The notes: a model not told the origin generated them from the sequence alone. Shown: positions 38,501 through 47,304, numbered from the stretch's first letter. The stretch: 64,000 nucleotides of DNA from Phoronis australis (GCA_002633005.1 NMRA01000286.1:360503-424502), one strand, 5' to 3'. Numbers and translations are program-made.

Positions 38501-41500
38501 GCTTGCAGGGTTCGATGAGCTGAATCTCAGTATAGAGACTGACATGCTGAGTGTGGTGCGGGCCATGGCCCAGCCAGACTCAGGACTGGAGATACGAGAT
38601 AGGATGTGGTTAAAAATACGCATACCAAATGCATTTATAGGTAATGTTACAACGTGACCGGTTAATCTCCGTAGTTCTGTCTTGTATTTAAAAACCATGC
38701 GTTACTGCTTATTGTATGTATGACGCCACTGCACAAATGCATTTTTTATAACCCAGAAGTTGCAAAATATCCATTGTTATGTTTCAATTTGAACAAAAAT
38801 GTCTAATTTTTAGTATCGTGTTTTTGTTATGAAGGTGTCCTCAGCATGAGTTGGCAAACCACTTAAATATGTTCTTGATATTTGCCTATATTTTGGAGTT
38901 GTCTCCCTCGATAGTACGTCCCATAATTCATGCATAATGGTTTTCGAATTTTAAGAGTTGTATTGATGTTGATTACTTTTGTTGCCCGTTTTATTTGCAG
39001 TAACTGTACGCTGGAGTGTGGATTTTCATAACAAATGTTTTAAATTTTATTGACCGATTAATGCGTGTATGCATGCAAGCGCAAACGCTTGAAATTCCTG
39101 GGGCGGAAGTCTGATCTCAGTACCGGAAACTCGACTCAAAAAGTTACTTACAAATTTGTACTTGAATCATGGAGCATTATTTTAAGTTTAGTTGAGTGTG
39201 CATTCTGAAGTTAGACCCCAGTTCCTGCACCAGCTATCACTTGTACTGACCTTGACCCCACATGTTGTCTTTGTTGTTCTGCAGGTTCAGACTTAGTAGA
39301 CTGGTTACACACACACGTGGAGGGCTTCCTAGACAGGCGTGATGCCAGGAAGTATGCTTGTAATTTATTGAAGGCAGGATATATCAGACACACGGTCAAC
39401 AAAATAACATTCTCCGAGCAGTGCTACTACATCTTCGGAGACCTCTATGGAGGTAAGTTAGAGCTAAACCCTCATTCCTAGGAGTATGCCTAAGGCACCT
39501 GCAAACACGCAGGGTGGAAATGCGCAATTATGAGATAACTTTTAGAACTCGGCAAACAAACTTGAGGACGGGTAGGGATTGCTATTGCACATGTTGAATG
39601 TCATAATGGCCGACCTGTCAAAGTTTTATAAATATATGTTATACAACGTATGAGGGCGAAGCCCGAGTTCAAATACTTTTGCATATCACAAATCTCGATA
39701 TAATTACTGGTACAAACACATACGTTGTATAACATATCTATCCTATGCGCTCCACTGAGGATTCTTTGAAGAAGCGGGTTTTCAATGATTGCTCCTCTTC
39801 TTTTTTTGCCGTTTGTCATCTTTTATCAATGATGATCGCAAATCGCGTGACACGTATACGTGCATGCAATATTTTTATCAATGAATTTTTGCAGCCTGCA
39901 TGACAGGGCAGTTCAAGTTGTATTTTATAGCAGCTACAGGCTTTGGGCACATATTTGTTATTTTCAGTATTTTTGTCAGTGCTTGAGGTGAAATCTATTT
40001 CTAAGTTAAAGTTTGTATACATTTCTGGCGTTTTTCTCGACTTCGTTGAGCAATATCTGTGCAGGACACCCAGACGTTGTGGCTGATGCACATTCAGACG
40101 CTTTTTAAAAATGCTCCTTGCACACGGTTATCATTTTTAGGTACAGAAATTTATCATAAAATTGACAAAAACACAGTGTTTATAGTAGTTGCAGTTTTGC
40201 TTTTGGGCTCGACGTATTTTGATTGTTTTGAGAACGAATTTAAAAATTGACTCATATTTGACCATAGAGAACCTAATCTGGTTAGTACAATAGGTGACCA
40301 AAAGGAGGCATGCATTGGTAATGTTTATTGCTTTCCTAAACCCAAATATATTGTGGCAATTTTGAGGCTTTTTATAATTTGTGTTCTGTTCAGGTGCAAA
40401 ATTTCAGGGTATATTAAGAAAAATTGTCAACAATATTTTTATTTCTTTTTTTTGTTCAGTTTTGAAAATGCATATCATAGTATTGGCATGTGAAAATATT
40501 GTGCACGGAGCTGAACCCAAAGTGAGTCTATATAATAACAATCAGGTTTCTTCGGATTGTAGTGTATTGTGTGCACAGGAGGGAATTTTGGCGAGAAAGA
40601 AGGCATCCGTATTCAAGGCGCGTTGAATACGGAAAAGTAGTTCTTCCATATCAAACATCACAATACGACCCGTATTTCATGGCCTTATTATCATGCATAT
40701 TACATAGTCAGTAATATCTTCTTTAACGTACTCTGTGAACATGTATTTGAAGTGCCATTGCACATATTTCTTTTATGTGTATCTTATGCATAAATAAGAT
40801 AAATACCAAGTTGGCTACAACAGGTAGCAGTCTACAGCGGCTGCAATTTCACATGACTTCGTCAGCTTCTTTGATTTGTTTTTAACCTTGGGAAGAGTCA
40901 TGGACAATCTTTATCCTTTTCTGAGTCCTCACAAACACTTGATTTTTGATGACAGTTCACATCAATCCTGAAATAGGATATAATTTTATTCAAATGCATT
41001 AGATTTGTCATTTCTGATGAGAGAATTTGTACCGTGAAATAAAGCAGAATTTTTTAATTGGCTTTTTCTATTCATTCTGTCTCCTAGCTGGCGAGAATGC
41101 CAAGTTCGGCATCTACGGCCTACCTGACATGGGCGGGCTTAGCCTCAACGACATCGACAGTGTTTCAGAGGCGGATCAGGACACCCTGGCACCTCTTCCC
41201 CCACCCGCCTGGAACAACTACTACCAGTACCCACCGCAGTATGTGCCCCCACCCTTCAGCTACTCACAAGATGGTGGCAGCTGTCATAGTTATCCTCTTC
41301 CAGGAGGGAATGGCAGTGCAGGAAGTCAACACAGCGGATCAGGTAGGTGTTGGCTTGGAGACACTGTGGAGGTGGTGGGCAGTTGGTATATGACTGTGTG
41401 TTGATTGATGGGCTGTTTGTCACTGGTTGCCTAAGAACTAGGAAATGGTTTTTTTTTGCAAAAGTTTTGTCTTGCTTCAGTGAAGTTATTGGGGAAAACA

Positions 41501-42491
41501 AGAAAGATAGTTGGCAAAAAGCAGGGCTAAATATCCTTTGAATATCATGATAAAAAAATTGTCCAATTTTGGGGCAGTCTCTAAAATTTGGGAAACCAAA
41601 TTTCAAGGAGAAATTGAATTTCCTTGATTGTGAAGATTGGGACATGGGTGATTTTGGTATTTGTCATATTTCTGAAATATCGAACTCTGCGTTTTGTACA
41701 GAGTCTGAGAATAGACTTGGCAATTGATTAAATAGCCACCGATGCAACATAGTGTGTAGCATTGGCTGCAGTTGATAGACTTTGTCGATTCCATAGGTTC
41801 AAGTGGCTAAGGCATCTGATTAGTCTGTAAGCCTAAACTATCGTTAGACCAGAAGTCTGAGAACTAATCTTTATGATTCCTGGGTTGTTTTATACTTTCC
41901 TGCAAGTTGACTGTGACTGCTGACGGTGTCGAGGTTCTGATGATTCAGCCGGTTGTGGTTTGTAGGTGGCGGTAAGCTGTAGTGCTCCTCTGCCGGCAAT
42001 GCTGCTGATTGAGAAGCATCTTGGTGTGGCTGAGATTGAATGCAAACTCTGTGCCAGGCTCAAAATGTATATCACTAAGATGAGCTTCCTTCCTGCAAAC
42101 CATAGTTTCCCATTCTGGTTACTTCGAATTTTAAATGGAGACTGAAGGCTTGATTTTCTAGTCCTGAATGTATTTTTCATTTGTAGGGGATATTTGTGTT
42201 ATTATTCAATTCGCTTTTAACAAAACATCTTTTTCCCTGGCCTATGGAAAAACTTATGGTGTGATTGTCTTGGGTGTTGGAGATTGACAGTTCTCTTTAT
42301 TTGAATGCGGTTCGTGTAACATCCTCTGTTAAGCAAGGTAGCGAGGGTGTTGGTATACGAATTTTTCTCTCAAGTGTGACTTTTCTCCCAACTCTATGGT
42401 GAATGTCCGACTTCTTTTGGATCCTACCATCTTATTAAATATGACTGAACGACTGAACTGTAAGTTCACCTGTTCTTGTGTCAGGGTGTTA

Positions 42492-42534
<43 letters not shown>

Positions 42535-44070
42535 CTTGTTCTAATAACGGCGGACATATGTCACTGTTACTGCAGTCCCTCGGAAACTAATTTTTTCACC
42601 TCGGCATGATTTTTAGTGTTTGGAATTGTAGCATATCTTTCAGTGTTATTCAGTTGTCTTGGTTCACAGCATCCCACCCTAGTTAGCTGTGGTTACCCAT
42701 TGATTTAGTTATCCCATTTGCATGTTGGCACAAATCCCTCGTACCCTGAACACTCGAGCGCGTGCACTCAACTTCCTTTCTATTTCACGCCGTCGTCCCG
42801 TGCAGCCGCGAGCACATTCCCTGTGAACACATGTGTATGCCTAATGCGACATGTTCGCAACTTGCGCAAGTTGTGGGAGCAGAAGGAGAAAAAAGCAGCA
42901 ACGTCGTCGTCCCACTGCAAGACGGCCAATTCCAAAATGGCCGACGGTTTCTGCACCCCACCTCCCGCATGTCCTGACAAGCCTCTTGACCAACTGCACC
43001 CATCGTGTTCTTACCGCAGCTACCAGGAACAGTTGGAAGAGCTGGATGATGATGTCAAGGGTTGGTCCGACGTATTGTCACAATTCTGTTGTTTGCTGAG
43101 CTCCTTATGATTTGCCCACATTGCAAAAAGTCCTCACTTATGCGACTAACATTTTCCCTAGGTTTCATTTCTTTTGCTTCTTGTTGTTGGTTTCGCTAAT
43201 GTCCTTAGTTGATTCTGATATACTGTTTGTTGCTTTGGTATTTTTGTTTGAACTGTGGTTGTTTCTTAGTGCGTATGTTATAATTTTCAAGTGTTTTTGT
43301 GACATGACACATTTAATTTTGAGTTAAAGTACTGAGTGGAGGGATGGCTGTTATGTTGTTATTGGCTCTATGAGCTGTTGAAAATATGGTTACATCTGGA
43401 TGTCTAGTGAAATTAGTCATTACAATCAGAAAATTTCATACAGCTGTTTTGGTAATTCACTTAAAGGAGTGCGGAGTCTTCGTTTACAGGTTTTCATACA
43501 AAACGACAAAATCTCATTCATTTTGCTCATTTCTGTAGCATTATGGTAAAAATACTGACACAAGTTAATGGGGGGTTGTCCCAATGTCAGGCTTGATGAA
43601 AAACAGCAAAAATTCTGTGGAACATTTCTGAGTCAAGAGTGAATGCCAACTGAACAGTAATTGGCAGAAAATCTTATGACAATGACAAAAATGGTTTACT
43701 CAAACACTTAATGGGGTTTTGTCATTTTTTTTTAACTGCTGCAATGCATTTCCATTGATACTAGTGAAAGGGGTTGACCATTTTGTGTCTCTCCTTTACA
43801 GGCAGCAGTCACTCAGGCAGTGGAAAGATGAAGAAAGAGAAAAATAAGGAGAAATCGGGTGGAAGTAGTTCCGGCAGCGAGACAGATGCGCACAGTGTGG
43901 CCAGTGTACGCCGTGGTGCCGCCTCGGAGCGCAGCTTTGCGCCAAGTGAGCGAAGTCTACCCCCACCACCTGTAGAACTGCTCAACGTCAACCCAGAGCT
44001 CAGTGGCAGTCGGCAGTCCTTCCGTATGGCCATGGGAAATCCTTGTGAGTTTTTTGTCGACGTCATGTGA
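8436..44070 (+). CDS. DVL: Dishevelled (segment polarity protein dishevelled homolog), 5'-partial, multi-exon
   Basis: Cytoplasmic scaffold that relays Frizzled signals into the Wnt/beta-catenin and planar cell polarity pathways. Exons used: 8436-8563, 10780-10877, 19283-19360, 27051-27201 (or 27249-27375), 30786-30879, 36134-36203, 36591-36678, 37014-37142, 37509-37717, 38509-38640, 39285-39452, 41088-41342, 43802-44070. All have AG/GT borders and the phases chain without a break, giving 622 residues in the window. Order seen: linker with [10 protein letters not shown], acidic linker, basic RHRRRRRHR, PDZ (about residues 198-290, with FLGISIVG and [14 protein letters not shown]), DEP (about 370-447, with DRMWLKI and [15 protein letters not shown]), a proline/tyrosine-rich region, and the family-specific C-terminus [15 protein letters not shown]. 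The N-terminal DIX domain is absent; its exons should lie left of the window, because the first exon seen starts exactly where vertebrate DVL genes have the boundary after the DIX domain. The family assignment is certain; exon inclusion is inferred from sequence. Confidence 0.97.
8564..10779 (+). other. Dishevelled intron, no further feature
   Basis: AT-rich intron between the post-DIX linker exon and the acidic-linker exon. It includes open frames such as 9947-10162 and 10156-10659, but with ordinary intron composition and no recognisable peptide. I see no repeat or gene here. Confidence 0.7.
10780..10877 (+). CDS. DVL: Dishevelled exon: acidic linker
   Basis: 98 nt. The incoming CA plus C makes the His after PPSF; the exon ends with one base (G) before GTATGTAAG. 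The peptide contains [13 protein letters not shown], then [14 protein letters not shown], which aligns with the TETESVVSLRRERP block of vertebrate DVL. Because it leaves in phase 1, it can join the exon at 19283 or either of the duplicated exons at 27051 and 27249. Confidence 0.93.
13696..13878 (-). CDS. Candidate antisense exon within a Dishevelled intron
   Basis: On the - strand a strong acceptor (TTGTCTTTTTTCAG) and a consensus donor (AAAG before GTAAGT) bound 183 nt, phase 1-1, with no stop. It encodes [19 protein letters not shown], then [18 protein letters not shown] and a tail ending [10 protein letters not shown] do not recognise the peptide and found no convincing neighbouring exon on this strand. 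It may be part of an unrecognised nested gene, or chance. Confidence 0.25.
14987..15083 (+). CDS. Candidate alternative first exon of Dishevelled (DIX-less form)
   Basis: An ATG in an ideal start context (CTCACCATGG) follows in-frame TAA and TAG codons a few triplets upstream. It opens a GC-rich 32-codon frame ([19 protein letters not shown], then [13 protein letters not shown]) that reaches a GTAAAAC donor in phase 1. That phase matches the exon at 19283 and both duplicated exons. The resulting protein would lack DIX but keep PDZ and DEP. No TATA box or conserved peptide supports it, so chance is possible. Confidence 0.3.
19283..19360 (+). CDS. DVL: Dishevelled His/Tyr/Asn-rich exon (constitutive or cassette)
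   Basis: 78 nt, preceded by a long pyrimidine tract ending in TTTCCGCTCAG and followed by GTAAGGGC. It enters and leaves in phase 1 and is a multiple of three, so the frame holds with or without it. With the incoming G it reads [18 protein letters not shown] followed by RYHYDRHH. In vertebrate DVL the same place holds a poorly conserved basic His/Gly-rich linker. Splice sites, phase and composition all support it; whether it is always included cannot be seen here. Confidence 0.8.
19922..20150 (+). repeat. Interspersed repeat family 1, copy c
   Basis: Contains AATCTCACCA, a T-rich run, TTTCAAGGTCTTCTAACATT, TGGTAGCTATGGTACACA and CAGCCATATTGTGTCCTAA in the same order as copies a and b. It lies in a Dishevelled intron. 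A fainter relative may lie at 52830-53010. Confidence 0.55.
20500..20556 (+). promoter_or_regulatory. Pair of CTCF-like motifs in a Dishevelled intron
   Basis: ACACCAGGTGGCAG at 20500-20513 and CCAATAGGTGGCAG at 20543-20556 each differ from CCASYAGRKGGCRS at one position and face the same way, 43 bp apart. Motif match only; binding is not shown. Confidence 0.3.
27051..27201 (+). CDS. DVL: Dishevelled linker exon A (of a duplicated, mutually exclusive pair)
   Basis: 151 nt, acceptor CTTTTACAG, donor GTAGATAG. It enters with two bases completing a codon and leaves with two (AG). The peptide includes [20 protein letters not shown], then [19 protein letters not shown], which aligns with the STSLGDSDEEDTMSR region of human DVL2. 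The length is 1 mod 3. The next exon begins only 47 nt later, encodes a related peptide and has the same entry and exit phases. Reading straight through the 47-nt intron meets a TAG within two codons, so retention truncates the protein. Confidence 0.93.
27249..27375 (+). CDS. DVL: Dishevelled linker exon B (duplicate of exon A)
   Basis: 127 nt, acceptor TGTTCTAG, donor GTTTGTTC. Its phases are identical to those of exon A. The peptide includes [18 protein letters not shown], then [20 protein letters not shown], clearly related to the INGHS and [19 protein letters not shown] segments of exon A. Shared nucleotide blocks include GGACACTCG, AGTGACATC and ACGAGCTACT, so this is a tandem exon duplication. 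Including both exons, or neither, breaks the reading frame. Using B in place of A shortens the protein by 8 residues. Confidence 0.88.
27376..30785 (+). other. Dishevelled intron downstream of the duplicated exons
   Basis: About 3.4 kb. The only notable structure is a 42-bp tandem duplication at 30655-30739, close to the next exon. An open frame at 29756-30121 has intron-like composition and no recognisable peptide. Confidence 0.7.
30655..30739. repeat. 42-bp perfect tandem duplication
   Basis: Two adjacent copies of a 42-bp unit beginning TAAGAAACGTTTTCAATAAG, the second starting at 30697. The near identity indicates a recent duplication. It ends 46 bp before a Dishevelled exon, so it may include the branch-point region. 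Confidence 0.9.
30786..30879 (+). CDS. DVL: Dishevelled exon: Ser/Thr-rich and basic stretch before PDZ
   Basis: 94 nt, starting with one base after TACAG and ending in phase 0 before GTGAGTAG. It encodes [15 protein letters not shown] followed by [15 protein letters not shown], matching the FSSSTEQSSASR and HRRRRK regions of vertebrate DVL. Ser/Thr-rich sequence here is a known target area of casein kinase 1 in the family; no specific site is claimed. A 42-bp tandem duplication lies just upstream in the intron. Confidence 0.95.
30880..36133 (+). other. Large Dishevelled intron before the PDZ exons
   Basis: About 5.3 kb of AT-rich sequence with a GT/G-rich stretch near 35870-35930. The 106-codon open frame at 33490-33810 lacks recognisable similarity and flanking splice signals. 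No gene or element identified. Confidence 0.65.
36134..36203 (+). CDS. DVL: Dishevelled exon: start of PDZ domain
   Basis: 70 nt, acceptor TTTTTTACAG, ending with one base (G) before GTAGGTG. It encodes [16 protein letters not shown] then ITVTLNM, nearly invariant across animal Dishevelled proteins: the ITDSTMS linker and the first PDZ strand. Confidence 0.97.
36591..36678 (+). CDS. DVL: Dishevelled exon: PDZ carboxylate-binding loop
   Basis: 88 nt, acceptor TTATTCCAG, ending with two bases before GTAAGTAG. It encodes [13 protein letters not shown] and then [19 protein letters not shown] is the peptide-carboxylate-binding loop of the Dishevelled PDZ domain, the surface that binds Frizzled and other ligands. 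Confidence 0.97.
37014..37142 (+). CDS. DVL: Dishevelled exon: central PDZ domain
   Basis: 129 nt, acceptor CCTTTTTCAG, donor GTAGGACA. It encodes [20 protein letters not shown] and then [19 protein letters not shown], the core strands and the second PDZ helix, closely matching the [16 protein letters not shown] and MSNDDAVR blocks of other animals. Confidence 0.97.
37456..37487 (+). repeat. Short tandem repeat with branch-point-like units upstream of a Dishevelled exon
   Basis: Three and a half copies of a 9-bp unit CTATTGACC, 21-53 nt upstream of the acceptor at 37508. TTGAC fits the loose branch-point consensus YTNAY, so the expansion multiplies possible branch points. Confidence 0.75.
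37509..37717 (+). CDS. DVL: Dishevelled exon: end of PDZ and PDZ-DEP linker
   Basis: 209 nt, acceptor CTCTTCCAG, ending with one base before GTAAGTAAC. It begins [20 protein letters not shown] and continues with [18 protein letters not shown], then a Ser/Thr-rich linker with [20 protein letters not shown] three-fold CTATTGACC repeat lies 20-50 nt upstream of the acceptor. Confidence 0.97.
38028..38225. repeat. Interspersed repeat family 2, intronic copy
   Basis: Shares ordered blocks with 47305-47515: TATGAGCTCCATT, TTTGTGACCAT, AATTAAATGAAAA, a GTAACA..TGTAT block and a TACCTTT.A block, at comparable spacing. An old dispersed element with no coding capacity seen. Confidence 0.55.
38509..38640 (+). 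CDS. DVL: Dishevelled exon: first part of DEP domain
   Basis: 132 nt, acceptor TGCTTGCAG, ending with one base (G) before GTAATGTT. It encodes [20 protein letters not shown], then [31 protein letters not shown] marks the start of the DEP domain, which binds membrane lipid and Frizzled and is needed for planar polarity signalling. Confidence 0.97.
39285..39452 (+). CDS. DVL: Dishevelled exon: second part of DEP domain
   Basis: 168 nt, acceptor TTGTTCTGCAG, donor GTAAGTTA. It encodes [20 protein letters not shown], then [19 protein letters not shown] and [26 protein letters not shown] and the [14 protein letters not shown] motif are hallmarks of the Dishevelled DEP domain. The lysine in LLKAGY is probably the position changed in the fly dsh1 allele, by alignment from memory. 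Confidence 0.97.
41088..41342 (+). CDS. DVL: Dishevelled exon: Pro/Tyr-rich C-terminal region
   Basis: 255 nt, acceptor TCTGTCTCCTAG, ending with one base (G) before GTAGGTGT. It encodes [20 protein letters not shown], then [16 protein letters not shown] and [13 protein letters not shown]. The [10 protein letters not shown]-like block and the proline/tyrosine stretch are conserved in vertebrate DVL; family members use this region for SH3-type interactions. Confidence 0.95.
42494..42533. repeat. (TG)20 microsatellite
   Basis: Uninterrupted 40-bp TG dinucleotide tract in the last Dishevelled intron, about 270 bp before the candidate cassette exon. UG tracts are known binding sites for CELF- and TDP-43-type splicing factors; any role here is inference. 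Confidence 0.95.
42806..43060 (+). CDS. Candidate Dishevelled cassette exon in the C-terminal region
   Basis: This block lies between the last two Dishevelled coding exons and is clearly richer in GC than the flanking intron. A good acceptor (pyrimidine-rich, ending CGTCCCGTGCAG) and a weaker donor (GTTGGT) bound 255 nt in phase 1-1, so it fits the frame. In that frame it encodes [29 protein letters not shown] and [17 protein letters not shown] with no stop. I do not recognise this peptide in other Dishevelled proteins. It could be a lineage-specific optional exon or unrelated conserved sequence. Confidence 0.4.
43802..44070 (+). CDS. DVL: Dishevelled last coding exon (canonical C-terminus)
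   Basis: 269 nt, acceptor CTCTCCTTTACAG, ending at the TGA at 44068-44070. It encodes [17 protein letters not shown], a Ser/Arg-rich stretch with [14 protein letters not shown], and [19 protein letters not shown] then VDVM. The last dozen residues match the vertebrate DVL C-terminus, which is known to fold back onto the PDZ domain. An internal GTGAGT within the CEFF codons is a possible alternative donor (see findings). Confidence 0.97.
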
Positions 44071-44616
44071 TTGGCATGGTGTGATGCAGAGATTGTCATG
44101 AGGACATTGTCATGTGACCACGTCTGATTGGCTGTTGCATGATCAACTTCATGAGATCACATTGTTTGATCATTGGCTTGTTGGTTGTCGCATAATTATG
44201 GCTTAGCTGGTGTTCTAATGTCGACTTGAATTTGTTACTGTGTCTGTATGCTGCCACTATTATGTAATAACTTTATGGTGCTTTTATCACGTTGGATAAA
44301 TAACAATAATAACTGTGATCAAAAAAGTTAGAGCGAGCTTCTCTTTTCATGTTTGTAACATCTAATTACAGTGTCCACTTTGTGTGATTATACTTTCATT
44401 GTTAATCTTTTTCTTATTTAGATTGCACCGAAATCTTCTAAATTGTTAATTTGTTTCACATTTGAGTTTCCTTAACTGCCAAACAAAATTAAATTTACAT
44501 GAACATGTTCCAGCATCTTTGTAAACACGGCTATTGTTTCTCTCCACTCCATCTTCAGTTGACCTATCTTGCCTTTCGTATGGCAGTCTCTAATATGTCT
44601 CTCTTCTCGTTTTTAG

Positions 44617-44648
44617 CTGAGCAACTAAACCAGCTCGACCAGCTATAA
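44617..44648 (+). CDS. Candidate alternative Dishevelled C-terminal exon
   Basis: A strong acceptor (CTCTCTTCTCGTTTTTAG) opens this segment. If the GTGAGT at 44045 is used as donor, the frame runs MAMGNPS then EQLNQLDQL and stops at TAA 44646-44648, replacing CEFFVDVM. The sequence just downstream is GC-rich, as an exon would be. The T before the donor is unfavourable, and GTGAGT can arise simply from encoding CEF, so this remains a prediction. Confidence 0.4.
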
Positions 44649-45330
44649 CCCTGGTGACGGGACTCTAGTCTTGCTTCTCGCCACTTCCTAAAGCCGACTC
44701 TCACTGCACTCCTAGCTGTAGCTCGGCACCAGATGCTGCCACGCAGTTTCTAGCTACTGGCTAATTAACTTCTATGCGACTTTTCATCTACACAAATTTG
44801 GGGGAAAGCTGGATTTGGTCGGTGGTGGAAGTGCTTGGTTTGAATATCTCTGCCGTCAGATTACGCAGATCACGGCAGTTAAGATTTGCCTGGTGTGTGT
44901 ACCGTTTTGTTCGAAACGGGTTTGTGGGTTGCAAGATGCTTAGGTGCTTCTAACAAGCGTCGTATGTCTTAACGGGGTAAACTTTTGTGTAAGTAACACA
45001 TTTATGTCTGGTGCTCAGCTTTAGTCCTCCCATGATGGGTGACATATTGTAACTTGTTATGATATGAACAGAAGGGTGCATACCACGTGCCCCTTAACCA
45101 CCAAGAAACTCGCAGAAGTGATGAAATTTAAGATCATTTTATTGACTGTATGTTTGATATTATCTTTGACTGCATTTTTGTTATTGATGTATGCCACGTT
45201 TTCGTAACCTGTCTACCGAGTCTGAATCTATGAATGAGAATGGAGCAAAGTGCGGGCATCTGGCCCAACTATTGTGTAATATTATGTAATATTGCTGTTG
45301 GTGTTAATTGTGGATAATTGGTGTATTGTA

Positions 45331-45336
45331 ATTAAA
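45331..45336 (+). terminator. Possible proximal poly(A) signal of Dishevelled
   Basis: ATTAAA followed within about 15-40 nt by a GT-rich stretch (TTTTGTGTGGTTCGTTT), the expected cleavage context. Would give a 3' UTR of about 1.3 kb. Confidence 0.4.
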
Positions 45337-45810
45337 ATTGAGTAGCCTTTAGCTTTTGTGTGGTTCGTTTAAATGTCCCATGTTGACTCGATTTCCGACA
45401 CGCTGGGAACATTTCCTTCATCGTTAATAGTACGAGTACAACTGACTGAATGTGACCTAACTGCTTGGACATGTTAGAGCCCTGCTGTTGTCGACTTGAT
45501 TAAATTGTCATAACTACTGTACGCTATGTGAATGTAATATTCCATGTCATGGTAGCATTTAGGGACAGTGTTAGGTTTGTACAGTATTCAAAATGTACTA
45601 CTATCATCTCTGCCAAGTGATGTTCTATGATCTGTCTGCTACAGGTCATGTTGTTAGCACTCAACCAGTGATATGGAGATACTGAGGTGTAAGCGCGTTC
45701 ATAGTCCATAGTGTTAAGTATTCTTATATACTCCTGCATGCGATGTTTGTTAATTTATACTTTTTATCTACTTACACCAGTCAAGTTTTTAGATAAATAT
45801 GTCTGTCAAT

Positions 45811-45902
45811 TTTAACTGTAAGAACATGTTTTATAGTTTTCTTGTACAGTACTTCATTCTGTCTGTAAGTCATTTAACTGTAAGAACATGTTTTATAGTT
45901 TT
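45811..45902. repeat. 30-bp direct repeat in the Dishevelled 3' region
   Basis: Two identical 30-bp copies (45811-45840 and 45873-45902) beginning TTTAACTGTAAGAACATG and ending TTTTATAGTTTT, 62 bp apart. Both follow GTCTGT, so a unit of about 60 bp was probably duplicated. Confidence 0.9.
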
Positions 45903-46691
45903 AGTGTACACTATCTATGATGTTCTACAAGGCATACTTGGACATCAGTGCATTTAGTTGGTCTTGTTTTAATGAATGGTTTTATGTGCAAAATGAAGTT
46001 CTTAGTTGCTTGCACAATACTTGACATAAAGCTTAAAGGTAACATTCAATCTCCAGTTTACTTCCCATAGTTTTAATTTCCTAGGTAATATTTTAAAGGA
46101 ATTCTTAAATTAGCGATTTCCTTAACCAGTTGATATTTTTCAAAATAGAAGAGCTCGTGAACAAACATAAAATCACTTATCAAAATTATGTGGAATAATG
46201 TCAGTAAAGAACACATATTGATGAAGAGCTATGTTTGAATTGACCATCTTGGTTTCTGTGTTTGCACCTATATACATGTCATACAGTTTTAATAGCTCCA
46301 CAACTGTAGTGCAGTAAAACTTGGATAAGGCAGATCAGGCTGAGAGGTTTGTTTGAGTAAGGCAAAATCTGGTTTATCTGAATTACTGAGTGTACAAACT
46401 CCAATCACACAGCAGAACATCGTCAGAGTTAAATCTAGATTTGACTTGTGCGAATTTTTCTAGTTTTATTTCTCTGCCCCTTTTGTGAACTTGTATGAAG
46501 ATGCTGAAACTAGTCTGTGTATTCTCAGTACGAACTTGAATTGTCAAGCTTGTACAAAGTAATGCTTCTATAAATGTGCAATTCCTGCTCCTTATACCAT
46601 CATATGTAAAAACCCACTCTGCATTTTATTCAGTTGACTTATTGTATGTGCAGTTGCAAGTTGTATAAACTAGCATCCAATTACTGTCAGT

Positions 46692-46697
46692 AATAAA
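46692..46697 (+). terminator. Possible distal poly(A) signal of Dishevelled
   Basis: AATAAA followed by a moderately GT-rich stretch (GTCTGTCGATTGCTGTC). Would give a 3' UTR of about 2.6 kb including the 30-bp direct repeat. Confidence 0.4.
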
Positions 46698-47304
46698 CAG
46701 TTGAATATTGACAACATAGTCTGTCGATTGCTGTCGGGAATAAGAAAAACACTCTAAGGATATTACATTGTTGAAAAAAGGTTCACATTAAGCCATAGCC
46801 AAGTTAGTGTGACTCTGACTGGCTTGGCTGCACCTGAGGCATAAAATGTCAGGATGTTCCCTAATTTTTTTCATTGGACTCTTTAACATAAACCTATTGT
46901 CGATTTCTACTTGTATTGTGTAGTATCACACCTTTTCCAATACAGAGTGTGCAAAGTAAGCCATTTTGTTCCAAGACTTGCATAGCGGAATTTATTTAAT
47001 GTTTCTAGACTCGCAACCCCAACACTTCACTTCAGACTTGTCTGGAAAATTTACGTGCTCGTCAGTTTTTCAGTCGAATGTCAAAGTTAGTGGTTGATCC
47101 AGAAAAAGCAAGTACAATGGGCATTATTCTCTGTAGCCACTCTATGCACTGTTCAAAAGTTGTACTCAGCGTTACGTCCCCGGATCACAAATTATTTATT
47201 AAAGCAGCAATAAATGTGCATCCCGTCCACTTACTACTAAAATAATTTCGACTCACTACAGTGGTATGAATCGAATGTTGGCCACTTTAAGCCAAGCATA
47301 ACAT

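Larger units (their letters stand above)
36204..41087 (+). other. Introns separating the PDZ, DEP and Pro-rich exons
   Basis: Introns at 36204-36590, 36679-37013, 37143-37508, 37718-38508, 38641-39284 and 39453-41087. A direct repeat of AACCCTGTAATCTGTT occurs near 36260 and 36338. The 37718-38508 intron contains repeat family 2. The others show nothing beyond splice signals. Confidence 0.7.
41343..43801 (+). other. Dishevelled intron before the last canonical exon
   Basis: Holds the (TG)n tract at 42494-42533 and the GC-rich candidate cassette exon at 42806-43060. The rest is ordinary intron. Confidence 0.7.

Noticed and set aside
41890-42180. 96-codon - strand open frame in the last Dishevelled intron
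   Set aside because: No recognisable peptide and no splice structure; isolated on that strand until rootletin starts.
44041-44046. Initially considered the Cys in [11 protein letters not shown] a degraded form of the usual Ser
   Set aside because: Human DVL1 also ends [11 protein letters not shown], so Cys is a normal variant and not evidence of damage.
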